64,000 bases of DNA from Shinella kummerowiae. Its GTDB lineage: Bacteria; Pseudomonadota; Alphaproteobacteria; Rhizobiales; Rhizobiaceae. Below are positions 37,939-46,988 of this stretch, one piece after another. The DNA lies in assembly GCF_009827055.1 (NCBI RefSeq), contig NZ_WUMK01000007.1:186001-250000 (forward strand), written 5' to 3'. Each line of letters starts with the position of its first letter. Position 1 is the stretch's first letter. Both the position numbers and the translations under genes were made by a program. The notes beneath the pieces were generated by a model. That model was not told the DNA's origin and searched no databases. It worked only from the letters and a program-made list of their open reading frames with translations.

Positions 37939-39123
37939 ATGGCAATCGAAGGAAGCGCAAGCGAAACTCGGGAACGGAAAATCCGGCTCGGCATGGTCGG
38001 CGGCGGCTCCGGCGCCTTCATCGGCGCGGTGCACCGCATCGCCGCCCGGCTCGACGATCACTATGAGCTGGTTGCCGGCGCGCTCTCGTCCTCGCCGGAA
38101 AAGGCCGAGCAGTCGGCGCGCGAACTGGGACTCGATCCGTCGCGCAGCTATGCCAGCTTCAAGGAAATGGCGATCCGCGAGGCCAAGCTGAAGAACGGCA
38201 TCGAGGCGGTGGCGATCGTCACGCCGAACCACGTGCATTACGAAGCGGCGAAGGAATTCCTGAAGCGCGGCATCCACGTCATCTGCGACAAGCCGCTCAC
38301 CTCGACGCTTGCCGATGCGCGCAAATTGAAGAAGCTGGCGGAGGAGGGCGACACGCTCTTCGTGCTCACCCACAACTACACCGGCTACCCTATGGTCCGC
38401 CAGGCGCGTGAAATGGTGGCCAATGGCGAGCTCGGCCCCATCCGCCTCGTGCAGATGGAGTATCCGCAGGACTGGCTGACCGAGGACATCGAGAGCAGCG
38501 GCCAGAAGCAGGCCGCCTGGCGCACCGACCCCACGAAGTCGGGTGCGGGCGGTTCGACCGGCGATATCGGCACCCATGCCTATAATCTCGGCTGCTTCGT
38601 CTCCGGCCTGGAACTGGAGGAGCTGTCCGCCGATCTCGACAGCTTCGTCGCCGGCCGTCGCCTCGACGACAACGCCCATGTCATGCTGCGCTTCAAGGAG
38701 AAGGACGGCGCGCGCGCCAAGGGCATGCTGTGGTGCAGCCAGGTCGCGCCCGGCCACGAGAACGGCCTCAAGGTGCGGGTCTACGGCACCAAGGGTGCCC
38801 TCGAATGGGTGCAGGCCGATCCGAACTACCTCTGGTACACGCCGTTCGGCGAACCGAAGCGCCTCATCACCCGCAACGGTGCCGGTTCCGGTCCGGCCGC
38901 CGCGCGCATGAGCCGCGTGCCCTCCGGCCACCCGGAAGGCTATCTCGAAGGCTTCGCCAACATCTATTCCGAAGCCGCCCGCGCCATCTATGCCAAGCGC
39001 AGCGGCGCCAAGGTCGATCCCGCCGTCGTCTATCCGACGGTGGATGATGGCCTGAAGGGCATGCTCTTTGTCGATGCCTGCGTGCAGTCTTCGAAGAAGA
39101 ACGGGGCTTGGGTCAAGGTCTGA
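37939..39123 (+). CDS. Gfo/Idh/MocA family oxidoreductase
   Basis: A 394-residue NAD(P)-dependent dehydrogenase. The Rossmann motif is GMVGGGSGAFIGAVH, the catalytic-lysine motif CDKPLTST, and GGSTGDIGTHAYNLGCF is the active-site Asp/His region. It is paired with the TIM-barrel isomerase 12 nt upstream, with a good AGGAGG-type site. It is about 60 residues longer than the related gene at 272-1273 and clearly a different subfamily. Confidence 0.9.
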   Translation: MAIEGSASETRERKIRLGMVGGGSGAFIGAVHRIAARLDDHYELVAGALSSSPEKAEQSARELGLDPSRSYASFKEMAIREAKLKNGIEAVAIVTPNHVHYEAAKEFLKRGIHVICDKPLTSTLADARKLKKLAEEGDTLFVLTHNYTGYPMVRQAREMVANGELGPIRLVQMEYPQDWLTEDIESSGQKQAAWRTDPTKSGAGGSTGDIGTHAYNLGCFVSGLELEELSADLDSFVAGRRLDDNAHVMLRFKEKDGARAKGMLWCSQVAPGHENGLKVRVYGTKGALEWVQADPNYLWYTPFGEPKRLITRNGAGSGPAAARMSRVPSGHPEGYLEGFANIYSEAARAIYAKRSGAKVDPAVVYPTVDDGLKGMLFVDACVQSSKKNGAWVKV

Positions 39124-39168
39124 GACCAATCAAGGTTTCGGCCGTCCGTCGTGGCGGCCGACACGCCC

Positions 39169-40059
39169 TCAGGCAAAAATACTGCCGAGGCGGATGACCA
39201 GTTTCTTGTCGAACATGTGCCCGCGGTCGAACATCCAGTTCAGCGCATCGCGCGTCGTCCAGGCGCGCTTGTAGGGGCGGGCGCTCGTCAGGGCCTCGAA
39301 GACGTCGCAGACGGTGGCGAGGCGGATTTCCGGGCTGAGTTGGTCTGCCTTCAGGCCGAGCGGATAGCCGCTGCCATCGAGCGTCTCGTGATGGAAGCGG
39401 CAGATGTCGAGGGTCAGTTCCGAGACGTTGCCCTGTTCCTTCAGCAGCCGGTAGCCGACCTCCGGATGATTGCGCACCAGGCGCCGCTCTTCCGCTTCCA
39501 GGCTGCCGGTCTTGTTGAGAATGGCATTGGGGATCATCAGCTTGCCGACATCGTGCAACAGGCCGGCGACCCCCAGGTCTCGCACCATGTCGTCGTCATA
39601 GTCGAGCAGGCCGGCGAGCTTCATCATCAGCGCGCTCACCGCCAGCGAATGCACGTAGGTCCCCTCGTCCTTGGTCTTGAGGCGCGTGACCTTCAGGAAG
39701 ACGTCCGGTGCCGCGTCGATGCGCTCGGAAATCTCGCCTGCGACCGGACCCAGCGTATCGATCTGCAGATTGCCGGCACGAACGGCATCGAAACTGTTGC
39801 GCAGGGCGCCTGCCGCCTGTGCAACGGTTTCCTGCGTGCGGCGTTGCTCCTCGGCCTTGAGATCGGTGGAGACATCGATGTCGATCGTGCTTCGTTGCGG
39901 ATTGACGAGCGCATAGGCTGCCGACGTTGCAAGGATTGCCCGGACCGTCTCGTCGGATTGCACAAGGAACCGGCGACCGGCGAACTCCGTGTTCGGGCAT
40001 TCGACGGATTCGATGAACATGCCTTTTCGAACGAGATTCTTGGGTATTCGTCGTACCAC
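39169..40059 (-). CDS. HD-GYP domain cyclic-di-GMP phosphodiesterase
   Basis: A 296-residue cytoplasmic protein. The N-terminal 130 residues match the DUF3391-type region that often precedes HD-GYP (IPKNLVRKGMFIESVE). The HD part has YVHSLAVSALMMKL and GLLHDVGKLMIP; the GYP part is HHETLDGSGYPLGL. All signature residues are present, so it probably hydrolyses c-di-GMP to GMP. The start is a GTG at 40059 with GGAG 9 nt upstream. It is divergent from the hairpin-rich region and beta-glucosidase gene. Confidence 0.92.
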   Translation of the reverse strand: MVRRIPKNLVRKGMFIESVECPNTEFAGRRFLVQSDETVRAILATSAAYALVNPQRSTIDIDVSTDLKAEEQRRTQETVAQAAGALRNSFDAVRAGNLQIDTLGPVAGEISERIDAAPDVFLKVTRLKTKDEGTYVHSLAVSALMMKLAGLLDYDDDMVRDLGVAGLLHDVGKLMIPNAILNKTGSLEAEERRLVRNHPEVGYRLLKEQGNVSELTLDICRFHHETLDGSGYPLGLKADQLSPEIRLATVCDVFEALTSARPYKRAWTTRDALNWMFDRGHMFDKKLVIRLGSIFA

Positions 40060-40335
40060 GCGTCAGATCTCCATCCTTACCCTGATACTTTAGAGGAGGA
40101 TTTCCTAACTCTTGTTTAAGGAATAGCTGTTTTAGAGTTTATCTACTTTTGCGTGTATATGTAGCGACGGTAAAATCGCCGTTTCTCCGTTGTGACGGGG
40201 AAAACCGTGGTGCCCCGCAAGCTGTCCGGACCTCTATCGTCTTATTTCTCATGCGGTTTTCAAAAGAATAGTCTTGCAATCTTCCCCGTCTCCTCGACGC
40301 ATGCCTACACTCCTCCCATCCCGCCGAAGGATACG
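40060..40335. other. gene-free spacer upstream of HD-GYP gene
   Basis: This part of the 878-bp gap is AT-richer than its surroundings and should hold the HD-GYP promoter (minus strand) and a promoter for the hairpin region (plus strand). Short reading frames exist on both strands but are Arg/Pro/Ser-rich and lack coding character. I see no clear operator. Confidence 0.4.
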
Positions 40336-40822
40336 CTGCCAGGCGTGGCAGCCGGGTGGGGTCGGCGCTTGCGGTGCGGGAAGGACGTAACCCTTCACCG
40401 CAAGGGCCTGTGGAAAATGGTCTCCCTCCGGCGACACGGGGGAAACGGCAGGGCATCGGACCGACCCTGTCGTTTCACGCCCCGAACGGCGCGCCGGATG
40501 TGCCTGTGCGGCACGCAAGGAGGCCGGGTCCGGCGGATGCGTCGGCATCGTCCGCCGGGATGGCAACCGTCCGGAAAGGCGTCAAAACCCTTTCCGCCGG
40601 CAAGGACCTCAAGGCGAGGTCCTGCACGGCGAAAAACCGGAACGGCCCATCCCGGAAACCGGCGGCAGACATCCACGGATCGCGGCCTTTGCAGAGGGAC
40701 CGGAGTCGCAGGCAAAAACCGCTGAACGGGGCGCTGAGAGGTGTCACCTATACCAAACCTTACGAGGCAGCTCCCAGCGCCCCGTCCGATGCTCCCGCAA
40801 ACCCACGGGCGAAATTTTCGCC
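40336..40822 (+). ncRNA. candidate long structured RNA, unknown family
   Basis: About 490 nt with at least nine perfect or near-perfect hairpins in a row: CTGCCA/TGGCAG (40336-40351), CTTGCGGTG/CACCGCAAG (40368-40404), CAGGG/CCCTG with inner TCGG/CCGA (40449-40469), GTGCC/GGCAC (40500-40514), CGGCGGA/TCCGCCG (40531-40557), CGGAAAGG/CCTTTCCG (40572-40596), GGACCTC/GAGGTCC (40604-40622), ACGGGGCGCTG/CAGCGCCCCGT (40726-40785) and GGCGAAA/TTTCGCC (40808-40822). Reading frames through it are low-complexity and run antisense to each other. It lacks RNase P, tmRNA, SRP and cobalamin-riboswitch core motifs. It ends about 115 nt before the beta-glucosidase start, so it may be a leader or a separate RNA. 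The strand is inferred from that gene. Confidence 0.45.
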
Positions 40823-40937
40823 GCGTGGATGCTTCCGCATGCACCATCGCCTGACGGTTGACTTTTTGCGCAATGGCTTTACTGCAACGTTGCAGGTTTC
40901 CCTGTCGATGGGTCTGCGCCCCGTTTTTGAAGAGAAG

Positions 40938-42314
40938 ATGATGATCGATCCCAAGACCCTTGCCGCGCGTTTTCCCGGCGATTTCGTGTTCGGCGTGGCG
41001 ACAGCCGCCTTCCAGATCGAGGGTGCGACGAACATCGATGGCCGCAAACCGTCGATCTGGGATGCCTTTTCCAACATGCCCGGCCGGGTGTTCGGCCGGC
41101 ACAATGGCGATGTCGCCTGCGACCATTACAATCGCCTGGAGCAGGATCTGGACCTCATCCAATCGCTGGGCGTCGAGGCCTATCGCTTCTCCATCGCCTG
41201 GCCGCGGATCATTCCGGAGGGCACCGGGCCGGTGAACGAGAAGGGGCTGGATTTCTACGACCGCCTCGTCGATGGCCTGAAGGCCCGCGGCATCAAGGCC
41301 TTCGCGACGCTCTACCATTGGGACCTGCCGCTGATGCTGGCCGGCAATGGCGGCTGGACGGCGCGGTCGACGGCCTATGCCTTCCAGCGCTATGCAAAAA
41401 CCGCCATTGCCCGCCTTGGCGACCGGCTGGATGCGGTGGCGACCTTCAACGAGCCCTGGTGCTCGGTCTGGCTCAGCCATCTCTACGGCATCCACGCGCC
41501 CGGCGAGCGCAACATGGATGCGGCGCTGCATGCCCTGCATGTCACGAACCTGGCGCACGGCCTCGGCGTCGCCGCCATCCGCTCCGAGCGGCCGGACCTG
41601 CCGGTCGGCCTCGTGCTGAACGCCCACCAGACCTATGCCGGCAGCGGCAGCGCCGCCGACGCGGCCGCCGCCGCCCGCGCCTTCGATTTTCACAACGGCG
41701 TCTTCTTCGGCCCGGTCTTCAAGGGCGAATATCCGGAAAGCTTCCTCTCGGCACTTGGCCATCGCCTGCCGCAGATCGAGCCGGGCGACATGGAAACGAT
41801 CAGCCAGCCGCTCGACTGGTGGGGGTTGAACTACTACACACCCATGCGGGTTTCGCACGACCCGGCGGAAGGCGTTGAATTCCCCGCCACGCGGCCTGCA
41901 CCGCCGGTTGCCGACGTCCAGACCGATATCGGCTGGGAAGTCTACGCGCCGGCGCTCGGCGATCTCATCCGCAGGCTCAATGCGGCCTATGCGCTGCCGG
42001 ATTGCTACATCACGGAAAACGGCGCCTGCTACAATATGGGCATCGAAAACGGCACGGTCGACGACCAGCCGCGTCTCGACTACATCGCCGAGCATCTCGG
42101 TGTCACCGCCGACCTGATTGGCGAAGGTTATCCGATGCGCGGCTACTTCGCCTGGAGCCTGATGGACAATTTCGAATGGGCGGAAGGTTACCGCATGCGC
42201 TTCGGCATCGTGCATGTCGACTACGACACGCAGGTGCGCACGGTGAAGAAGAGCGGCGAGTGGTACGGTGAACTGGCCGGCCAGTTTCCGAAGGGCAATC
42301 ACCGGGCGGCCTGA
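40938..42314 (+). CDS. GH1 family beta-glucosidase
   Basis: A 458-residue glycoside hydrolase family 1 enzyme. The acid/base Glu is in ATFNEPWCS near residue 170 and the nucleophile Glu in YITENGACYN near 358. The N-terminal FVFGVATAAFQIEGA and late WSLMDNFEWAEGYRMRFGI are family signatures. It hydrolyses beta-glucosides or related disaccharides; with no signal peptide it acts in the cytoplasm. I start at the ATG at 40938 (another follows at once), since the long in-frame upstream extension crosses the hairpin region. Confidence 0.94.
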   Translation: MMIDPKTLAARFPGDFVFGVATAAFQIEGATNIDGRKPSIWDAFSNMPGRVFGRHNGDVACDHYNRLEQDLDLIQSLGVEAYRFSIAWPRIIPEGTGPVNEKGLDFYDRLVDGLKARGIKAFATLYHWDLPLMLAGNGGWTARSTAYAFQRYAKTAIARLGDRLDAVATFNEPWCSVWLSHLYGIHAPGERNMDAALHALHVTNLAHGLGVAAIRSERPDLPVGLVLNAHQTYAGSGSAADAAAAARAFDFHNGVFFGPVFKGEYPESFLSALGHRLPQIEPGDMETISQPLDWWGLNYYTPMRVSHDPAEGVEFPATRPAPPVADVQTDIGWEVYAPALGDLIRRLNAAYALPDCYITENGACYNMGIENGTVDDQPRLDYIAEHLGVTADLIGEGYPMRGYFAWSLMDNFEWAEGYRMRFGIVHVDYDTQVRTVKKSGEWYGELAGQFPKGNHRAA

Positions 42315-42393
42315 TACCGCTCGCATTGTCGTTCGCAGCGTAAAGGATTGATAACGGTTCTGCCGCATCATCGCTTTTCGGCCGGAGAAGACG

Positions 42394-44589
42394 ATGCTGC
42401 GACTTGCGCGCCACCTTTCGAGCATGATCGGCGCCAGACGACTTGTTGTCGTGCTGGGTGTGCTTGCCTCGTTTGCCGTCGTCGTCAGCATTGCCACCAT
42501 TCTCATCATGATGGCGCTCGGCTTTCTCGCCACAAGGGCAAACGAACTGGATGAGGAACGCACGCAGCAGGCGGTGTTCGGTGCGCTCTCCTCGCTGCGC
42601 AGTTCCTTGGTCACGACGGTGCGTGATTACGCGGTCTGGGACGATGCCGTGCAGGCCATTTACGGGCAGGTCGACATGCCCTGGCTCGTCACGAATTTCG
42701 GTCTCGCCACGGAGGGCGGCCCGCTTTTCGATACGGTTTTCCTCATCGATGAAAATGGCCGTACCATACTCGCCTATCGAAACGGCGTGCCGCTGGAGGC
42801 GGATGCGCGTTCCTATGGTGGCACGGTGTTTGCGGATCTCTACGACAAGGTGATCAAGGCAGGACTGGAGCCCGGCGAGGAACTGGGCGCTTTCCTGCGA
42901 ACGCCGAACGGCCCCGCCGTTGCGGCTGTGTCCGCCGTCCGCCCGATGTCCGATGCGGTAAAGGCGCCGGCGCATGCGCTGCGCACGCTCTTCATCATCC
43001 GTCACCTGTCGCCCGCACGGATCGCCAGGATCGCCGACAACTTCCTGATTTCCGGCCTGATGCTGACGGAGGAGGAGCCTGCAAAGGGCATGGCGGTGCC
43101 CCTGACCAATCCCGGTGGAATGGTGCTCGGTTACCTGTCCTGGACGCCTGACGCACCGGGCGACAAGAGCTATGCGCAGGTACGCCCGCTTGTTCTCCTG
43201 GCGCTGGGCGGGGTCATCATCTTCTTCGTGCTGCTGGTGCTGACCGGCGCCGCCTTCGTCATCCGCCTCAAGGCTGATGAGAACAAGGCGCGGACACAGG
43301 CCCTGACCGACCGCCTGAGTGGCCTTCGCAACCGCACCGGCCTCTATCTCGGTCTCGATGAGTTGAATGCGCACGCCGCCCTGGAAGAGCGCGACGTCGT
43401 GTTGCTCTATCTCGACCTTGACGGCTTCAAGGATGTCAATGACTTCTATGGCCATGCGGTCGGCGACCGGTTGATCCGTGGGGTCTCGGCCGGGCTTGCC
43501 CGTCTCGTCACCCCCAACACCATGCTGGCCCGCATCGGCGGCGACGAGTTCGCCATCGCCTTCCACGGTGCGGTGGATGGGCCGGAAGCCGAGCGGCTGA
43601 TAAAGTCCATTCTCGATTTCTTCGCTGAACCCTTCGCCATCGGCGAGCGTGTCGCGATCGTCGGCGCCAGCATCGGCCTTGCCGTGTCGCGCAAGGGGGC
43701 GGTGGGTGGCGAGGAGCTACTGCGGCGGGCGGATGTCGCCATGTACCGGGCTAAACATGCCGGCCGTGGTCGCGCCATGCACTATGAAACGCTGATGGAC
43801 GATGATCGCGATGCGCGGCGGGAGATGGAAGATGCGCTCCGGGCCGCAGTGACACGGGGCGAGATCGACGTCGTGTACCAGCCGATCGTCAAGGCACGTG
43901 GCCGCGAGATCGTCGGGGTGGAGGCACTCGCCCGCTGGTATCGCGGCGGGACCGTGCCGGTGCCGCCGGACGTGTTCATTCCGCTGGCGGAGGCGACCGG
44001 CGTTATCGACGCGCTCGGTCCGCTCGTGTTGCGCCGCGCCTGCGAGGCGGCGCGCAACTGGCCGGAGATCGGCATTTCGATCAACGTCTCGCCGGCGCAG
44101 TTCCGCAATCCCTATTTTCCGGATCAGGCGCTCGCGATCATCGCGGAAGCGGGCATCGAGCCGTCGCGCGTCACGCTGGAGATCACCGAGGGCTATTTCA
44201 TCCAGAATCCCGGCCGCGCGAAACTTGTCATGGACCGGCTGAAGGCCGGTGGCGTGCGCATCGCGCTCGACGATTTCGGGGCCGGTTTCTCCAGTGTCGG
44301 TTATCTCATCCGTTTCGGTTTCGATCGCATGAAGATCGACCGGTCCCTCACCATCGCGGGCGAGCTATCGGTAAAGGGCGGCGCGATGCTGCAGGCGACG
44401 GTGGCGCTCGCCGCCTCCTTCGACATGCCGGTGACGGCGGAAGGCGTGGAGACCGGCGAGCAGGCCGCCTTCCTGCATCTGTGCGGCTGCGACCAGCTTC
44501 AGGGCTACTTCTTCGGCAAGCCGATGAGCGAGAAGGCGATCGGCGACCTGCTTGCCCCGCCAGAAGCGGTGCAGGCCGCCGCAAGCTGA
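42394..44589 (+). CDS. CHASE4-GGDEF-EAL cyclic-di-GMP protein
   Basis: A 731-residue membrane sensor. Transmembrane helices at about residues 17-47 and 265-292 flank a periplasmic CHASE4-like domain (VRDYAVWDDAVQAIYGQ, LIDENGRTILAYRNG). The GGDEF domain keeps its catalytic motif (ARIGGDEFAIAF), and the EAL domain keeps EALAR, EITEGYF, ALDDFGAGFSS and KIDRSL. Both could be active, making and degrading c-di-GMP in response to a periplasmic signal. Its stop codon directly abuts that of the convergent trhO. Confidence 0.94.
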   Translation: MLRLARHLSSMIGARRLVVVLGVLASFAVVVSIATILIMMALGFLATRANELDEERTQQAVFGALSSLRSSLVTTVRDYAVWDDAVQAIYGQVDMPWLVTNFGLATEGGPLFDTVFLIDENGRTILAYRNGVPLEADARSYGGTVFADLYDKVIKAGLEPGEELGAFLRTPNGPAVAAVSAVRPMSDAVKAPAHALRTLFIIRHLSPARIARIADNFLISGLMLTEEEPAKGMAVPLTNPGGMVLGYLSWTPDAPGDKSYAQVRPLVLLALGGVIIFFVLLVLTGAAFVIRLKADENKARTQALTDRLSGLRNRTGLYLGLDELNAHAALEERDVVLLYLDLDGFKDVNDFYGHAVGDRLIRGVSAGLARLVTPNTMLARIGGDEFAIAFHGAVDGPEAERLIKSILDFFAEPFAIGERVAIVGASIGLAVSRKGAVGGEELLRRADVAMYRAKHAGRGRAMHYETLMDDDRDARREMEDALRAAVTRGEIDVVYQPIVKARGREIVGVEALARWYRGGTVPVPPDVFIPLAEATGVIDALGPLVLRRACEAARNWPEIGISINVSPAQFRNPYFPDQALAIIAEAGIEPSRVTLEITEGYFIQNPGRAKLVMDRLKAGGVRIALDDFGAGFSSVGYLIRFGFDRMKIDRSLTIAGELSVKGGAMLQATVALAASFDMPVTAEGVETGEQAAFLHLCGCDQLQGYFFGKPMSEKAIGDLLAPPEAVQAAAS

Positions 44590-45528
44590 TTATTTGCCGA
44601 GATGGCGTTCGCCGCGCTTCTTCGCAAGGTCCATCTGCTTTTGCCGCTGGCGGAAGCGCAACCGGTCGTCCTCGCTGCGGGTCGCGTGGCAATGCGGGCA
44701 GGAAACGCCGGCCTCGTAAAGCGGCGAGGTGACGTCCTCGGCGGTCAGCGGATGGCGGCAGGCGCGGCACAGCTTGTGCTCGCCTTCCTCCAGCCCGTGC
44801 AGCACCGAGACGCGCTCGTCGAACACGAAGCAGGCGCCTTCCCACAGGCTGTCTTCCGCCGGCACCTCTTCGAGATATTTCAGGATGCCGCCCTTGAGGT
44901 GATAGACCTCGTCGAAACCCTCTTCCTTCATGAAGGCCGTCGCCTTCTCGCAACGGATGCCGCCGGTGCAGTACATGGCGATCTTCGGCTTGTTGTGCAG
45001 GCCGGTATTGTTGCGCACCCAGTCCGGAAACTCGCGAAACGTCTTGGTGTTCGGGTCGACCGCGCCCTTGAACATGCCGATTGCCGTCTCGTAGTCGTTG
45101 CGGGTGTCGATGACGATCGTGTCCGGATCGGAAATCAGCGCGTTCCAGTCTTCCGGCGCCACATAGGTGCCGACGGAGCGTGTGGGGTCGATGTCCTCGA
45201 CGCCCATGGTGACGATCTCCTTCTTCAGCCGCACCTTCATGCGCAGGAAAGGCATCTCGGCGGCAAAGCTTTCCTTGTGCTCCAGCCCGGCAAATTCCGG
45301 CTGGCTGCGCAGGTAGCCAAGCACCGTGCGGATGCCGGCATGCGGCCCGGCGATCGTGCCGTTGATGCCTTCATGGGCAAGCAGCAGCGTGCCGCGCACG
45401 CCATTGTCCTCGCAGAGCGCCTGCAAGGGCTCGCGCAGGTCCGCAAAACGCGGAACCGAGACGAAATGGTAGAGGGCGGCAACGAGGAACGTGCCGTCTT
45501 CAGCGGGCAGGGAGGTTTCGTTTGTCAT
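44590..45528 (-). CDS. trhO: tRNA uridine(34) hydroxylase, rhodanese fold
   Basis: About 312 residues, YceA/TrhO family, which hydroxylates U34 in tRNA on the way to 5-carboxymethoxyuridine. The N-terminal acylphosphatase-like domain ([13 protein letters not shown]) precedes a rhodanese domain with active-site Cys in [11 protein letters not shown]. The C-terminus carries two C-x2-C pairs (CRACRHPLT and CPHCHA) that could bind zinc. I start at the ATG at 45528; a GTG at 45537 is also in frame. It ends with zero spacing from the GGDEF-EAL gene. Confidence 0.93.
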   Translation of the reverse strand: MTNETSLPAEDGTFLVAALYHFVSVPRFADLREPLQALCEDNGVRGTLLLAHEGINGTIAGPHAGIRTVLGYLRSQPEFAGLEHKESFAAEMPFLRMKVRLKKEIVTMGVEDIDPTRSVGTYVAPEDWNALISDPDTIVIDTRNDYETAIGMFKGAVDPNTKTFREFPDWVRNNTGLHNKPKIAMYCTGGIRCEKATAFMKEEGFDEVYHLKGGILKYLEEVPAEDSLWEGACFVFDERVSVLHGLEEGEHKLCRACRHPLTAEDVTSPLYEAGVSCPHCHATRSEDDRLRFRQRQKQMDLAKKRGERHLGK

Positions 45529-45582
45529 GGCCGCCACATACAGCTTTGGCGCATTTCAGGCAATGCGGCGCTCTGTAGCGTC

Positions 45583-46068
45583 TCAGGCGAGCTGGCGGAG
45601 GCTTGCGCCGTTGCTGACGCCGAGTGCCATCGACTGGTTGGAATATTGGCTCTCGCCCGTCACTTCACGGCCCACCCAGTTCGGCAGGTTCGGCTCGTCA
45701 TGGATCGAGGCGAGTTCGACTTCGGCGATGATCAGGCCCTTGTGAGCGCCGCCATAGACGTCGACTTCCCAGACATGGCCTTCGTGCGGCACCTTGTAGC
45801 GCACCTTCTCGATGGCATTGCCGATCGCGTGGCGCAGCATGTCCTCGGCCTCGTCGCGATCGATGTCATACTCGTATTCGTCGCGAACGAGCACAGCATG
45901 GCCGATTTTCAGGGTGATGCGGGCCTTGCCATTGCCAAAGATGCGGACCCGCAGAGACCGGTCGTCCTGAGCCACGATATAGGCTTGCCGTATGGCGATC
46001 CCTTCATCCGCGAAGGTGCGCCATCGCTGGCCAGAAACCAGAAACTTCCGCTCGATCTCTTTTGCCAT
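45583..46068 (-). CDS. CYTH domain protein (triphosphate tunnel enzyme)
   Basis: A 161-residue single-domain protein of the CYTH/triphosphate tunnel metalloenzyme superfamily. The N-terminal EIERKFLV signature is followed by alternating charged strands (RSLRVRIFG, ARITLKIG, VRYKVPHEGHVWEVDVY, LIIAEVEL) that line the tunnel. Short bacterial members are often tripolyphosphatases or adenylate cyclases; which applies here cannot be told. It points the same way as trhO, 54 nt upstream of it. Confidence 0.9.
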   Translation of the reverse strand: MAKEIERKFLVSGQRWRTFADEGIAIRQAYIVAQDDRSLRVRIFGNGKARITLKIGHAVLVRDEYEYDIDRDEAEDMLRHAIGNAIEKVRYKVPHEGHVWEVDVYGGAHKGLIIAEVELASIHDEPNLPNWVGREVTGESQYSNQSMALGVSNGASLRQLA

Positions 46069-46222
46069 AGGCTCGCTTTCGCAGTTGGAGACGGGGCTTT
46101 AGCGAAGGGGAGACTACACGATAAGTGTGTCATGACAAGGCCATGAATCATGCTTTAGGCTCGACACGACGTCGCAGACGCGGTATTCCGGTCCAAATTC
46201 AATCGTTTTAAAAGGTGACGCC

Positions 46223-46861
46223 ATGAGCGAGAAAAACGCCAAGCTCCTTTCCGTCTTGAAGCTGCAGCCGGTGGTGCCGGTACTGGTCATCGACGACGTC
46301 AAGACGGCGGTTCCGCTGGCGCGGGCGCTCGTGGCCGGCGGCCTGAAGGCGATCGAAATCACGCTGCGCACGCCGGCCGCCCTTGAGGCGATCCGTGCGG
46401 TCGCCAACGAGGTCGAAGGCGCTGTCGCCGGTGCCGGCACGATCCTCAATGCCGCGCAGTTCGAGGCCGCCGTCGAGGCCGGCTCGCAGTTCATCGTCAG
46501 CCCCGGCACGACGCAGGAGCTGATCGATGCGGCGAACGATTCCGACATCCCGCTTTTGCCGGGTGCCGCCACCGCCAGCGAGGTCATGGGCCTGCGCGAA
46601 GAGGGCTACCAGGTGCTGAAATTCTTCCCGGCCGAACAGGCAGGCGGTGCGGCCTACCTCAAGTCGTTGTCCTCGCCGCTCGCCGGCACGCTGTTCTGCC
46701 CGACAGGCGGCATCTCGCTGTCGAATGCCCGCGACTATCTCTCGCTGCCGAACGTCGTCTGCGTCGGCGGCTCGTGGGTGGCGCCGAAAGATCTCGTTGC
46801 CAAGGGTGACTGGGCCGGCATCGAGAAGCTTGCGGCGGAAGCAGCCGCACTCAAGGGCTGA
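46223..46861 (+). CDS. eda: KDPG/KHG aldolase
   Basis: A 212-residue class I aldolase that splits 2-keto-3-deoxy-6-phosphogluconate into pyruvate and glyceraldehyde 3-phosphate, the last step of the Entner-Doudoroff pathway that rhizobia use for glucose. The catalytic Glu is in AIEITLRTP, and the Schiff-base Lys in [14 protein letters not shown] near residue 133. CPTGGIS closes the barrel. It has its own promoter region and is not next to edd. Confidence 0.95.
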   Translation: MSEKNAKLLSVLKLQPVVPVLVIDDVKTAVPLARALVAGGLKAIEITLRTPAALEAIRAVANEVEGAVAGAGTILNAAQFEAAVEAGSQFIVSPGTTQELIDAANDSDIPLLPGAATASEVMGLREEGYQVLKFFPAEQAGGAAYLKSLSSPLAGTLFCPTGGISLSNARDYLSLPNVVCVGGSWVAPKDLVAKGDWAGIEKLAAEAAALKG

Positions 46862-46883
46862 GACAGGTTCAACGGAATTGCAG

Positions 46884-46906
46884 ACGGGCGGCCCTTGGTC
46901 GCCCGT
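46884..46906 (+). terminator. hairpin after eda
   Basis: ACGGGCG and CGCCCGT form a perfect 7-bp stem 23 nt after the eda stop; the bases after it are AT-rich but without a T-run. Confidence 0.45.
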
Positions 46907-46988
46907 AATGCGTTTGTAATTGAGGGCGTGCATTCCTATCTTGCCTTGCAGCCGGCCCCTGCGGCGACAAGAGAAACGGAGACGCCCT

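Noticed and set aside
40733-40740. TPP riboswitch, suggested by a CTGAGA motif
   Set aside because: The other conserved TPP elements are absent, and the motif is part of the ACGGGGCGCTG stem.
40336-40822. RNase P RNA, tmRNA, SRP RNA or cobalamin riboswitch
   Set aside because: None of their conserved core sequences is present on either strand, and the gene context differs from that usual for these RNAs.
40356-40937. 194-codon N-terminal extension of the beta-glucosidase
   Set aside because: It crosses the hairpin-rich region, is Pro/Arg/Ser-rich, and GH1 enzymes start close to the FVFGVATAAF motif.
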